This document shows positions 16,857 to 24,772 of a DNA stretch of 64,000 nt, piece after piece. Below the pieces are notes generated by a model. It was not told where the DNA came from. It was given only the letters and a program-made list of their open reading frames with translations, and did not search any database. This stretch comes from an uncultured Roseburia sp. Lineage in GTDB: Bacteria; Bacillota; Clostridia; Lachnospirales; Lachnospiraceae. How positions within the stretch are numbered: position 1 is the first letter of the stretch; each line of letters opens with the position of its first letter. Location of the stretch: contig CALZGM010000010.1 of the NCBI GenBank assembly GCA_945787015.1, positions 37,375-101,374 of the forward strand, written 5' to 3'. The position numbers and the translations under genes are program-made.

Positions 16857-18152
16857 TTAGCCTATCAATTCATCTGTTTTACCTGCTAAGTAAAGCGGTA
16901 TATTTGTAATCATACCATTTTTTAGATATCCCCTCTGTGAAAACCGAATCGCACAGTCAGGCTGTTTTTCCTCGATGTACTTCTTAAAAGTGGGTGCACT
17001 TCTGTCTTCTCCACTTTTAACTTCTATTGGTATAATTTCCATTCCTTTCTGAATCACAAAGTCAATTTCCCCATTTCGCACAGAATAATAACGGGGAGCA
17101 ATTTCACAACAACCTTTCAGTTGCTGTAAAACAAAATTTTCTGTCAGAGGTCCCTTAAATTGAAAATCAGATTTCAACAAAATTGCACTGTTATCTACTC
17201 CCGCCATGCACTTAAGAAGCCCCGTATCAAACATGTATAATTTAAAGCAATCCAGCCGGTCAAACGCTGCTAATGGATGTTCCGGTTTTGAAACATTATA
17301 TACACGATTTAGCATTCCTGCAGATACTAACCACTCAATTGCCTCTTCAAAATCTCTCGCTCTTCCGCCTTCTCGGACTGCACCATACATAAATTTTTCG
17401 TTTTCTTTTGCCAACTGGGACGGAATACTCCGAAATACCATCAGAATACGTCCGCTATTAACTTTTCCGTTATGCTTTGAAAAATCATTTTCATATACGG
17501 TAATCAGGTCTTTTTGTATTTGAAGTATCTTCCCCGGATCTTTATCTTTTATCCATGAATTCACGCACTCCGGCATTCCGCCTATAATCAGATAGTAACG
17601 ATATGCATCTAATAGGCGGTTATGAAAGATTTCTTCTATCTGCTGCCCTTGCCTTACAGAACGAAAATATGCATAGAGCGCCTCATCCGTGGCTGCAAGA
17701 TATTCATCAAACGTAAGGGGCGAAACCTCAAGTAAGTTTACCATTCCAACAGGATATGATTTTGGCTGTGCTAACAATGTTCCAAGCAGGCTCCCGGCAG
17801 CTACTACATGATATTCATTTGCTTTTTCCTTAAAGTATTTTAGTGTATTTAATGCTTCCGGGCATTCCTGAATTTCGTCAAAAATGATTAATGTTTCAGC
17901 CGGCTCAATCTTTATTCCTGCTATCATCGATAACAGTTCCACAATTCGATATGGATTTTTATTTATTTCAAAGATAGACTTTAAGTCTTCCGACTCATCG
18001 AAGTTAAAATAAACAGAATTCTTATAATACCTACGTCCGAATTCCTGCATAAGCCACGTCTTTCCGACCTGTCTGGCTCCTTTTAAAATAAGCGGCTTTC
18101 TATCCGGATTATCCTTCCATTCCAACATTTTAAAAATGGCATTCCTCTCCAT
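16857..18152 (-). CDS. DUF4143-type ATP-binding protein
   Basis: About 431 residues from the ATG at 18152, chosen for the GGAGGTGAT ribosome site; an in-frame ATG at 18170 lies upstream of that site. The N-terminal AAA ATPase module has Walker A GARQVGKTW and Walker B LIIFDEIQECP. The C-terminal part is the DUF4143 domain with an IDFVIQKG...PIEVKSG segment that resembles a PD-(D/E)XK nuclease core. The family is widespread and of unknown function. A paralogue lies at 45575-46912. Three direct repeats at 32-33 bp spacing cover its promoter. Confidence 0.85.
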   Translation of the reverse strand: MERNAIFKMLEWKDNPDRKPLILKGARQVGKTWLMQEFGRRYYKNSVYFNFDESEDLKSIFEINKNPYRIVELLSMIAGIKIEPAETLIIFDEIQECPEALNTLKYFKEKANEYHVVAAGSLLGTLLAQPKSYPVGMVNLLEVSPLTFDEYLAATDEALYAYFRSVRQGQQIEEIFHNRLLDAYRYYLIIGGMPECVNSWIKDKDPGKILQIQKDLITVYENDFSKHNGKVNSGRILMVFRSIPSQLAKENEKFMYGAVREGGRARDFEEAIEWLVSAGMLNRVYNVSKPEHPLAAFDRLDCFKLYMFDTGLLKCMAGVDNSAILLKSDFQFKGPLTENFVLQQLKGCCEIAPRYYSVRNGEIDFVIQKGMEIIPIEVKSGEDRSAPTFKKYIEEKQPDCAIRFSQRGYLKNGMITNIPLYLAGKTDELIG

Positions 18153-18176
18153 AGAAGATATCACCTCCATATAGAA

Positions 18177-18205
18177 AGTATGCCACTTTTTTCACATCTT
18201 ATCAA
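18177..18205 (-). promoter_or_regulatory. Promoter of the first DUF4143 ATPase gene
   Basis: On the minus strand TTGATA (18205-18200) and CATACT (18182-18177) are separated by 17 bp. A copy of the repeat described at 18182-18261 fills the spacer. Confidence 0.5.
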
Positions 18206-18261
18206 CTATTTTTGCACATTTTTTCATGTTTTGCAATTTATGTTTTACACATTTTTTCAAG
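18182..18261. repeat. Three direct repeats at the DUF4143 ATPase promoter
   Basis: GCCACTTTTTTCACA (18182), GCACATTTTTTCATG (18214) and ACACATTTTTTCAAG (18247) share the core CAC(A/T)TTTTTTCA and recur at 32 and 33 bp, close to three helical turns. The first sits between the -35 and -10 boxes. They look like operators for repression, but no regulator is identified. Confidence 0.5.
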
Positions 18262-19111
18262 ATTTCAAATAAGAATTCATAAATTCTGCACTCAACTGCA
18301 GAGACTTTATTGGGGATTTTTCTACCCAGTTTTTATGACTTTCTAAGATAATGGCATCTACATTCACACTTAATGCCTGCTTTACCAGCTCCTCAAGATT
18401 CATATTTCCGTATCCAAGTTCCATACTGTCTGATTTTATGATAGGTGTCATGGAAGGACCTTCGATTCTCGTTCCGCGGTCATTAATGTGATAAAGCTTC
18501 AATCTGTCTCCCAATTGCTTCATCAATGCAATCGCAGATACCCCCGCTTCCGTTGCCCAGTAAGAATCCAGTTCAAAATTTACATATTCCGGATTAGTTT
18601 CTTCAATTAATAAGTCAAATGCTGTTTTTCCAGCCTCTACTTTTCTAAATTCACAGTTATGATTGTGATACAAAAGACGAATGCCACCCTCTTTTAGTCT
18701 TGCACCTGCTTCGTTTAAGTCTTTTGCCAGTTTTAAAACCGCTTCTTTGTCGGAATAATCAAAACGGTACATTCCGGTGATAACTACCTTATCAGTTCCA
18801 AATTTTTTTGCTTCTTCTATGACATGTTCCGGTTCCCTTTGAATGGTTCCCAAATCCTCATGTACACTGACAACGGACAATCCTGCCTCATCAAGCATCC
18901 TCTTCCAGTCATAATCACCGCCTTTTCCCACCGGCATTCCGGCCATTTTTGTCATCATACGGACCATGAAAGAGGTTGGACGAATCATAAAACCATTTAA
19001 CTCTATTCCGTCATAGCCAGCCTCCTTGATTGCTCTTAATGTCGCTCTTGTCTGTTTTTCGTTCTTTGTTACACTTCCTAACATAATCTGTTGTACTGCT
19101 TTTATTGCCAT
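18257..19111 (-). CDS. Sugar phosphate isomerase/epimerase-like TIM barrel
   Basis: About 284 residues from the ATG at 19111, chosen because GGAGG lies 11 nt upstream; a longer frame to 19258 has a lysine-rich, non-conserved N terminus. The sequence fits the xylose isomerase-like TIM barrel family (LRAIKEAGYDGIEL, LLYHNHNCEF, FELDSYWATEAG, LYHINDRG, ILESHKNW). His, Glu and Asp residues at these strand ends would bind a divalent metal. Likely substrates are sugars or keto-glycosides, and the divergent GH1 gene supports a role in glycoside use, but the exact reaction is unknown. Confidence 0.85.
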   Translation of the reverse strand: MAIKAVQQIMLGSVTKNEKQTRATLRAIKEAGYDGIELNGFMIRPTSFMVRMMTKMAGMPVGKGGDYDWKRMLDEAGLSVVSVHEDLGTIQREPEHVIEEAKKFGTDKVVITGMYRFDYSDKEAVLKLAKDLNEAGARLKEGGIRLLYHNHNCEFRKVEAGKTAFDLLIEETNPEYVNFELDSYWATEAGVSAIALMKQLGDRLKLYHINDRGTRIEGPSMTPIIKSDSMELGYGNMNLEELVKQALSVNVDAIILESHKNWVEKSPIKSLQLSAEFMNSYLKS

Positions 19112-19143
19112 ATTTTCACAATCCTCCATTTTACTTTTTTTAA

Positions 19144-19192
19144 ATTCTACTTCTTTTTTCTTTTTTTTGTGTTTTATTATTCGTGAAAATGT
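19144..19192 (-). promoter_or_regulatory. Isomerase promoter with shared 17-bp motif
   Basis: On the minus strand ACATTTTCACGAATAAT (19192-19176) lies 27 nt before a TAGAAT -10 box (19149-19144). The -35 position is poor, as expected for an activator-dependent promoter. The same motif, with 15 of 17 bases identical and the same spacing, precedes the GPH symporter gene at 23088-23136. Confidence 0.5.
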
Positions 19193-19316
19193 GTTAAAAT
19201 TAGCTATATGATTTTGATAACGAATTTTAGAACACGTTCCTTGATTTTTAAACCCCATATTTTTTGTTATTGACTATAATAACCATAACTAAAAATACAT
19301 ATGGAGGAATGATACT

Positions 19317-20621
19317 ATGACAAAGTTTTCAAAAGATTTTTTACTGGGTGCTTCAACTGCGGCTCATCAGGTAGAAGGAAACAATACCAATAGTGACTGT
19401 TGGGCGATGGAACACATGGAGCATACCAGCTATGCAGAGCCGTCTTTGGATGCGGTAGACCACTATCACCGTTATGAAGAAGATATTAAGTTAATGGCAA
19501 ACGCAGGATTAAACACCTACCGTTTTTCTCTGGAGTGGGCAAGAATTGAACCGGAAGAAGGCCATTTTAATGAGGAAGCCATTGAGCATTATCGCGATGT
19601 CATCCGCTGCTGCAAAGAAAATGGTATTGAGCCGATGGTGACCCTTCACCATTTTTCAAGCCCGATTTGGCTCATCGGAAAAGGTGGTTGGGAAGCGATT
19701 AGTACTGTAGAGGACTTCGCTCGCTACACCCGTTACGTGATTGAAAAATTGGGCAGCGAGCTTCACTATGTCTGTACGATTAACGAGGCAAACATGGGAT
19801 TACAGATTGCTGCCATTGCAGAAAGAATAAAACGCCAGATGATGGCACAAATGGCAAAGGCACAGGCCGCAGATGGAAAAGATGATGCCGACGGAACCGT
19901 TCAGGTCGGTATCAATTTGCAGAAAATGATGGCGGATCAACAGGCTGCTGCTGAAGAAAATAAAAAGGTATTTGGTGTAGAAAAGGTTGAAAACTTTACC
20001 TCTATGAGAACGAAGGAAGGTGACATCCTTGTTATGAAAGCACACCAGGCAGCCAAAGCTGTTATTAAGGAATTAGCTCCTCATATTCAGGTTGGTCTCA
20101 CCTTAAGCTTACATGATATGCAGGTAGCAGAAGAAGGCGGAGAACCTTTTGCCGAGAAAGAATGGGAAGACGAATTTACCCATTATCTTCCTTATATTGA
20201 AGGGGATGATTTCTTAGGTGTACAAAACTATACCCGCTCCCTGTTCGGGCCAAACGGTGGTCTTCCTTATCCGGAAGGGGCCGAAATGACACAGATGAAC
20301 TATGAATTTTATCCGGAAGCCTTAGAGCATGTCATTCGTAAGGTTGCAAAAGATTTTAAGGGGGATTTGATTGTAACGGAAAACGGTATCGCTACTTCTG
20401 ACGACAGCAGACGTGTGGCCTTCATTGAAAAAGCGTTAGCCGGTGTCAGAAACTGTATCGATGACGGTATTCCGGTAAAAGGCTACTGCCACTGGAGTCT
20501 TATGGATAATTTTGAATGGCAGAAGGGTTATTCCATGACCTTTGGTCTGATTGCCGTAGACCGTACGACACAAACCCGTATACCAAAAGAAAGCTTATCC
20601 TATTTAGGAAGCTTCCGATAG
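19317..20621 (+). CDS. Glycoside hydrolase family 1 beta-glycosidase
   Basis: A 434-residue retaining beta-glycosidase. The N terminus FLLGASTAAHQVEGN is the GH1 signature. The acid/base Glu is E157 in TINEA (usual form TxNEP) and the nucleophile is E355 in VTENG. Residues of about 165-225 form an unusual Met/Ala/Gln-rich helical insert (for example RQMMAQMAKAQAADG) not typical of GH1. No signal peptide is present, so it acts on imported glycosides. It is preceded by ATGGAGGAATG and followed after 19 nt by the HPr-like gene. Specificity (glucoside, galactoside or phospho-glycoside) cannot be fixed from sequence. Confidence 0.92.
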   Translation: MTKFSKDFLLGASTAAHQVEGNNTNSDCWAMEHMEHTSYAEPSLDAVDHYHRYEEDIKLMANAGLNTYRFSLEWARIEPEEGHFNEEAIEHYRDVIRCCKENGIEPMVTLHHFSSPIWLIGKGGWEAISTVEDFARYTRYVIEKLGSELHYVCTINEANMGLQIAAIAERIKRQMMAQMAKAQAADGKDDADGTVQVGINLQKMMADQQAAAEENKKVFGVEKVENFTSMRTKEGDILVMKAHQAAKAVIKELAPHIQVGLTLSLHDMQVAEEGGEPFAEKEWEDEFTHYLPYIEGDDFLGVQNYTRSLFGPNGGLPYPEGAEMTQMNYEFYPEALEHVIRKVAKDFKGDLIVTENGIATSDDSRRVAFIEKALAGVRNCIDDGIPVKGYCHWSLMDNFEWQKGYSMTFGLIAVDRTTQTRIPKESLSYLGSFR

Positions 20622-20640
20622 GACTTACGGAGGTTTTTTC

Positions 20641-20880
20641 ATGGAATATACCTTTCCTTTTAACAATACAATTGATTTGAAAGAGTTTCTTGAAGATGTA
20701 AAGAAATGTGAAAACGAAGTTTTTTTCGAATCGACAGAGGGAGATAAACTTGCACTGCACTCTGCTTTAAGCCAGTTCATTTTATACTCCATCTGTAATC
20801 AACCGCAGCTATCGGCAAATGCCCTCATCCGTTGTTTTGGTGAGCATGACAGAGAAATTCTACTTTCTTATTTTGAATAA
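20641..20880 (+). CDS. Small HPr-like protein without the phosphorylatable His
   Basis: A 79-residue protein with a clear GGAGG site 7 nt before the ATG. The pattern IDLKEFLEDVKKCENEV followed by SALSQFIL resembles the HPr fold (helix after a strand, then the DAKSIMG-like helix) seen in many small Lachnospiraceae proteins. The N-terminal His of true HPr is missing, so PTS phosphotransfer from the usual residue is unlikely. It is encoded between GH1 and the AraC regulator and may serve a regulatory role. The fold assignment is tentative. Confidence 0.6.
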   Translation: MEYTFPFNNTIDLKEFLEDVKKCENEVFFESTEGDKLALHSALSQFILYSICNQPQLSANALIRCFGEHDREILLSYFE

Positions 20881-20951
20881 GCTGTTTTTGCGAATATAGA
20901 GGTTGGGGTCTTAAGAGATAAAGTGACTAACGTACAGAAAGGGAAAGCACG

Positions 20952-22160
20952 ATGAAAACAAATGAGAAACTGTCTTTTTTCATGGAACTGATTAACTGCA
21001 ATTATGACCTGCATTATTGGAATTATGACGCAGACTTTCATTTATTGGAAACAGACTGGACAAACGATTTGTTTGCAGGTGCTTTCTTTGACTTTATCGG
21101 ATTCAAGGATCTGATTCTGAAACATTTATCCAACGGAAATCACCATCCGCTTATTTTGGAAGCAGAATCCAATCTGCTTTGGATTGCGGGATTTGACTTT
21201 GAAAGAAATATCCCTTGTAGCATTTACCTGATAGGGCCTATCTTTAGTGGACGCGATACCCATCTTCTGCTTCGCAAAAAACTGGATACTTATGAGTTGT
21301 CCGTAAGCCTTCGGGCTAATATTCATAGAATCTTTGAGAATATTCCTACCATACCATCGAATATTCTCATGCAGTATGCTGTTATGTTGCATTACTGCCT
21401 AAACAGTGAAAGAATCAGTATAAATGATGTCACATTCATCAATTCAGCCCCTTTTGAACAGCCGGAGCCTGTTTCTTTAAGTACTAATTCCCATGCCGGT
21501 ATCTGGATGAACGAGCAGCTGCTTTGCAAGATGTTCGCAGATGGCGATCCGCGGTACAAGGAAGCCCTTCAGAAATCCTTCTCTATGAGTAGTGGTGTAA
21601 AGGCAGACATTGGGGATGCACTTCGTTATCATAAAAACAACTGTCTTGTGTTATTGACATTGTGTTCGAGAGCCTGCATCAGCGGTGGCTTATCTCCTGA
21701 GATTGGCTATGACTTAAACGACTATTACGCACAAAAAATTGAATACTGTAAATCCATGACAGATGCCAGCAAGTTATGTGCCGAGATGTTAGACGATTAT
21801 GTGAGTCGCGTGCAGGAACTTAAAAAGAATCCTTCTGTCTCAAATCTGATTCGCAATGCTTGCGAATACATAAAGAGTCATTTAACAGAAGACATTTCGA
21901 TTCAGGAATTGGCAAAACGAACCGGATATACCGAATATTACTTTTCACATAAGTTTAAAAAAGAACTTGGTTGTAGTGTGAATGAATACATATTGAACGA
22001 AAAAATTGAACAAGCCAAGCTTCTGCTTGCGGGAACGACCGATAGTATTCAGTCCATCAGTGACAATCTGGCTTTTAGCAACCGGAGTTATTTTTATACC
22101 TGTTTTCAGAAAAAAACAGGTGTATCACCAACCGAATATCGAAAATTACACAAAAAATGA
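20952..22160 (+). CDS. AraC-family transcriptional regulator
   Basis: A 402-residue protein with two C-terminal helix-turn-helix motifs in the last 100 residues (DISIQELAKRTGYTEYYFS and IQSISDNLAFSNRSYFY), followed by KKTGVSPTEYRK, the classical AraC/XylS ending. The long N-terminal region probably senses a ligand but matches no domain I can name. AAAGGGAAAGCACG precedes the ATG. It lies inside the glycoside locus and is the best candidate to bind the 17-bp motif found before the isomerase and symporter genes. A degenerate copy of that motif (20882-20898) precedes its own gene. Confidence 0.9.
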   Translation: MKTNEKLSFFMELINCNYDLHYWNYDADFHLLETDWTNDLFAGAFFDFIGFKDLILKHLSNGNHHPLILEAESNLLWIAGFDFERNIPCSIYLIGPIFSGRDTHLLLRKKLDTYELSVSLRANIHRIFENIPTIPSNILMQYAVMLHYCLNSERISINDVTFINSAPFEQPEPVSLSTNSHAGIWMNEQLLCKMFADGDPRYKEALQKSFSMSSGVKADIGDALRYHKNNCLVLLTLCSRACISGGLSPEIGYDLNDYYAQKIEYCKSMTDASKLCAEMLDDYVSRVQELKKNPSVSNLIRNACEYIKSHLTEDISIQELAKRTGYTEYYFSHKFKKELGCSVNEYILNEKIEQAKLLLAGTTDSIQSISDNLAFSNRSYFYTCFQKKTGVSPTEYRKLHKK

Positions 22161-22193
22161 TAGAAAGGATTTACAAAATGAGGAAAAAGAAAA

Positions 22194-22976
22194 ATGTTAA
22201 AAATTATTCTTGCTATTCTTGCGATTTGGTTACTTATCCAACTAATTGTTTTGGGATATTTTGGCATATGGGGGCCATTTAAATTCATCCATACAAACCG
22301 CCTTTCCAAAATTCCCGGCAATGCAAAAGAATATCATTTAGAAAACATAGAAACTCTTGCAGACTCCCCACTTAAAGGAAAGCATCTTCTTTTTTTAGGT
22401 TCCTCTGTCACTTATGGTTCTGCTTCTATGGGAGTTTCCATGTGTGACTATCTAAATGTACTTGATGGTTGTGAAACCACCAAAGAAGCGGTAAGTGGAA
22501 CAACTCTGACGGATAACAGCTCTAGCTCTTATCTGTCACGCCTTAAAACCGTAGACACTTCCCTAAAGTTTGACGCTGTAATTGTTCAGCTTTCAACCAA
22601 TGATGCCTCTAAGAAGCTTCCTCTTGGTGAAATTAGTACTTCCACAAATTTGGAAGATTTTGATACTTCTACTATAATCGGTTCCATGGAAGCAATCATC
22701 TGCTATTGCTATGACACATGGAATTGTCCGGTCATTTTCTATACCGGTACGAAATATGATAGCCCCGAATATCAGCTAATGGTAGATTCACTCTTAAAAT
22801 TGCAGCAGAAATGGGAGCTTGGCGTCATTAATCTTTGGAACGATGCTGAAATGAATGCTATATCAAAAGAAGATTATGACTTTTATATGAATGATCCGAT
22901 TCATCCCACTCAGGCAGGATACCTACTCTGGTGGGTACCAAAATTTGAAACATACCTATATGAATTTCTAAAATAG
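22194..22976 (+). CDS. Membrane-anchored SGNH/GDSL-family hydrolase
   Basis: A 260-residue protein with one N-terminal membrane helix (about residues 3-25) and the rest presumably outside the cell. The SGNH blocks are visible: LFLGSSVTYG (Ser nucleophile, GSS instead of GDS), STND (Asn block) and DPIHPT (Asp-His pair). Such enzymes usually remove acetyl or other acyl groups from glycans or lipids. It follows the AraC gene by 33 nt and ends at a strong terminator. A role in deacetylating glycans before hydrolysis is inferred from context. Confidence 0.82.
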   Translation: MLKIILAILAIWLLIQLIVLGYFGIWGPFKFIHTNRLSKIPGNAKEYHLENIETLADSPLKGKHLLFLGSSVTYGSASMGVSMCDYLNVLDGCETTKEAVSGTTLTDNSSSSYLSRLKTVDTSLKFDAVIVQLSTNDASKKLPLGEISTSTNLEDFDTSTIIGSMEAIICYCYDTWNCPVIFYTGTKYDSPEYQLMVDSLLKLQQKWELGVINLWNDAEMNAISKEDYDFYMNDPIHPTQAGYLLWWVPKFETYLYEFLK

Positions 22977-22988
22977 TTGCAAGGTTCC

Positions 22989-23028
22989 AAAAGATGCAGC
23001 CATCATCAAAGGTTGCATCTTTTTGTTT
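22989..23028 (+). terminator. Terminator after the SGNH hydrolase gene
   Basis: AAAAGATGCAGCC (22989-23001) pairs with GGTTGCATCTTTT (23011-23023) with one G-T pair, followed by further T residues. Confidence 0.85.
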
Positions 23029-23087
23029 CTATTTTCGATTTTATGTTCTTATATTCATCATTTCCGCTCTGTTCCATGATTTTTCAA

Positions 23088-23136
23088 ACATTTTCGCGAA
23101 AAATCGAATGCCGTATTTTTTTGTTTTTACTATAGT
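23088..23136 (+). promoter_or_regulatory. GPH symporter promoter with shared 17-bp motif
   Basis: ACATTTTCGCGAAAAAT (23088-23104) contains the perfect palindrome TTTTCGCGAAAA (23091-23102). It ends 27 nt before TATAGT (23131-23136). The -35 position reads ATGCCG, a poor match, so activation by a bound regulator is likely. A further CATCAG/CTGATG hairpin at 23160-23175 lies in the leader just before the ribosome site. Confidence 0.5.
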
Positions 23137-23199
23137 GTAACTAACAAAGAAACGTAACGCATCAGCTATCTGATGAAAAAAAATGGAGGAGATTCTATT

Positions 23200-24678
23200 A
23201 TGGCAAAAGAAAAAAAGCTTACACAAAGCGAAATTGACGGTGTGCAGTACCGTCGTGCAAAATTATGGCAAATCATTTTATATGCCTGCAATGCATTTGT
23301 AGGTATGAGTATCTATTCTTTAATCGGTATGGCAAGTTATACAGCAAGTATCGGTTTTGGAATCACCACCGCGGCAGTCGGTGCTATTTTAACCTGCACC
23401 CGTATTCTGGATGCAGTAACAGATCCAATGCTGGCATTCATTTATGACAAAGTCAATACCCGGTTCGGAAAAATCCGAATTTTGTTAGTTACCGGTTTTG
23501 TCATTGAGGCGCTTGCCCTTCTTGCAATGTATAGCTGGGCTGCTGGAAAAGGTCTTGGAATGTTTACCTTTATTATACTTTACGTAGTATACGTCATTGG
23601 TTACACCCTTGCAAACATGACTGCGCAGACCATTCCACCCCTTCTTACCAATGATCCGAAACAGCGTCCGACCCTTGGTGTATGGTCAACCGCATTAAAC
23701 TATCTGATTCCTATGACACTTAGTATTGTATTAAATGTTGTATTACTTCCAAGATTTGGTGGTACATACAATCTTGAATTCTTAAGTGCAGCCTGCAAGG
23801 TATGTTTACTGGTTGCTACAGTCGGAATCGTACTCGTTTGTATCTCAGTATCTGAATATGACAAACCGGAAAACTTTGCCGGTTTAACAGCAAAGAAAGA
23901 ACCATTAAAGGTAAAAGATATGGTGGAAGTGTTAAAAAACAACCGTCCACTACAGTGCTATATTGCATCTGCTGCATCTGATAAAATCGCGCAGCAGACA
24001 GCAAGCCAGGCTGTTATTACCACGATGGTTTCCGGCATTATCATTGGAAACATGGGACTTGCAACCATCCTTAGTGTAATCGGAATGTTTCCTTCTATCA
24101 TCTTTGCAATCGTAGGTGCAAGATACGCTGGTAAACACGGTAGTCAGAGAACCATTGTTACATGGACGAAAATCAGTATTTTGGTTTCCGTTGTTACGTT
24201 CCTCTTCTTCATCGTGATTGACCCGAGCCAGATTGCAAACATGGGCATCATGACCGTCATTTATGTTGTACTAACCTTATTCAAAAACGGTGCCATGATG
24301 TGTGTTACAACTGCAAATACTTCCTTTATGTCAGATATTATCGACTATGAGCTTGACCGAAGCGGCCGCTATATTCCTGCCGTTGTCACAGGTACCTATA
24401 GCTTATTAGACAAGATTATCTCATCTGTAAGTGCTTTGATTGCAACCGGCGCAGTTGCTTTAATCGGCTATACCACAACCATGCCACAGCCGGGTGAAGC
24501 CTGCACACCACAGATTTTCTGGTTAGCTATGATTATTACCTTTGGTTTACCAATCCTTGGCTGGATTTGCACTTTAGTTGCCATGAAATTCTGTAAGCTT
24601 GATAAAGCTGATATGGTAGAGGTTCAGAAACGAATTGCAGACAAAAAAGCTGCTGCAAAAGCCGAAGCTGCAAACTAA
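23200..24678 (+). CDS. GPH-family glycoside:cation symporter (MFS, MelB-like)
   Basis: A protein of about 492 residues from the ATG at 23200, chosen because GGAGGAG lies immediately upstream; an ATG at 23173 lacks a ribosome site. It has about twelve hydrophobic segments and the GPH signature with the DAVTDPMLAFIYDKVNTRFGKIR loop in broken form (DAVTDPMLAF, RFGKIR), as in MelB. It should import intact glycosides with Na+ or H+. Its place between GH1 and GH2, and the absence of a PTS permease or binding-protein ABC system here, point to it as the uptake route for this locus. Confidence 0.9.
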   Translation: MAKEKKLTQSEIDGVQYRRAKLWQIILYACNAFVGMSIYSLIGMASYTASIGFGITTAAVGAILTCTRILDAVTDPMLAFIYDKVNTRFGKIRILLVTGFVIEALALLAMYSWAAGKGLGMFTFIILYVVYVIGYTLANMTAQTIPPLLTNDPKQRPTLGVWSTALNYLIPMTLSIVLNVVLLPRFGGTYNLEFLSAACKVCLLVATVGIVLVCISVSEYDKPENFAGLTAKKEPLKVKDMVEVLKNNRPLQCYIASAASDKIAQQTASQAVITTMVSGIIIGNMGLATILSVIGMFPSIIFAIVGARYAGKHGSQRTIVTWTKISILVSVVTFLFFIVIDPSQIANMGIMTVIYVVLTLFKNGAMMCVTTANTSFMSDIIDYELDRSGRYIPAVVTGTYSLLDKIISSVSALIATGAVALIGYTTTMPQPGEACTPQIFWLAMIITFGLPILGWICTLVAMKFCKLDKADMVEVQKRIADKKAAAKAEAAN

Positions 24679-24697
24679 CAAAACTTCTTCTAAAAGG

Positions 24698-24740
24698 ATA
24701 AGAGGCACGCGCTACGGTTGTAGCCGTGCTTCTTATTTTT
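24698..24740 (+). terminator. Hairpin between the symporter and GH2 genes
   Basis: ATAAGAGGCACG (24698-24709) pairs with CGTGCTTCTTAT (24725-24736), with an inner GCTAC/GTAGC stem, followed by TTTT. It may end most symporter transcripts or reduce read-through into GH2, for which no separate strong promoter is seen. Confidence 0.75.
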
Positions 24741-24772
24741 ACTCTATAAAACCAACGAAAGGAATATGAATT

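Noticed and set aside
16857-18152. DUF4143 ATPase as part of a multi-gene defence island
   Set aside because: Its neighbours are a protease/era operon and a sugar isomerase; no known defence genes adjoin it, so only its promoter repeats are reported.
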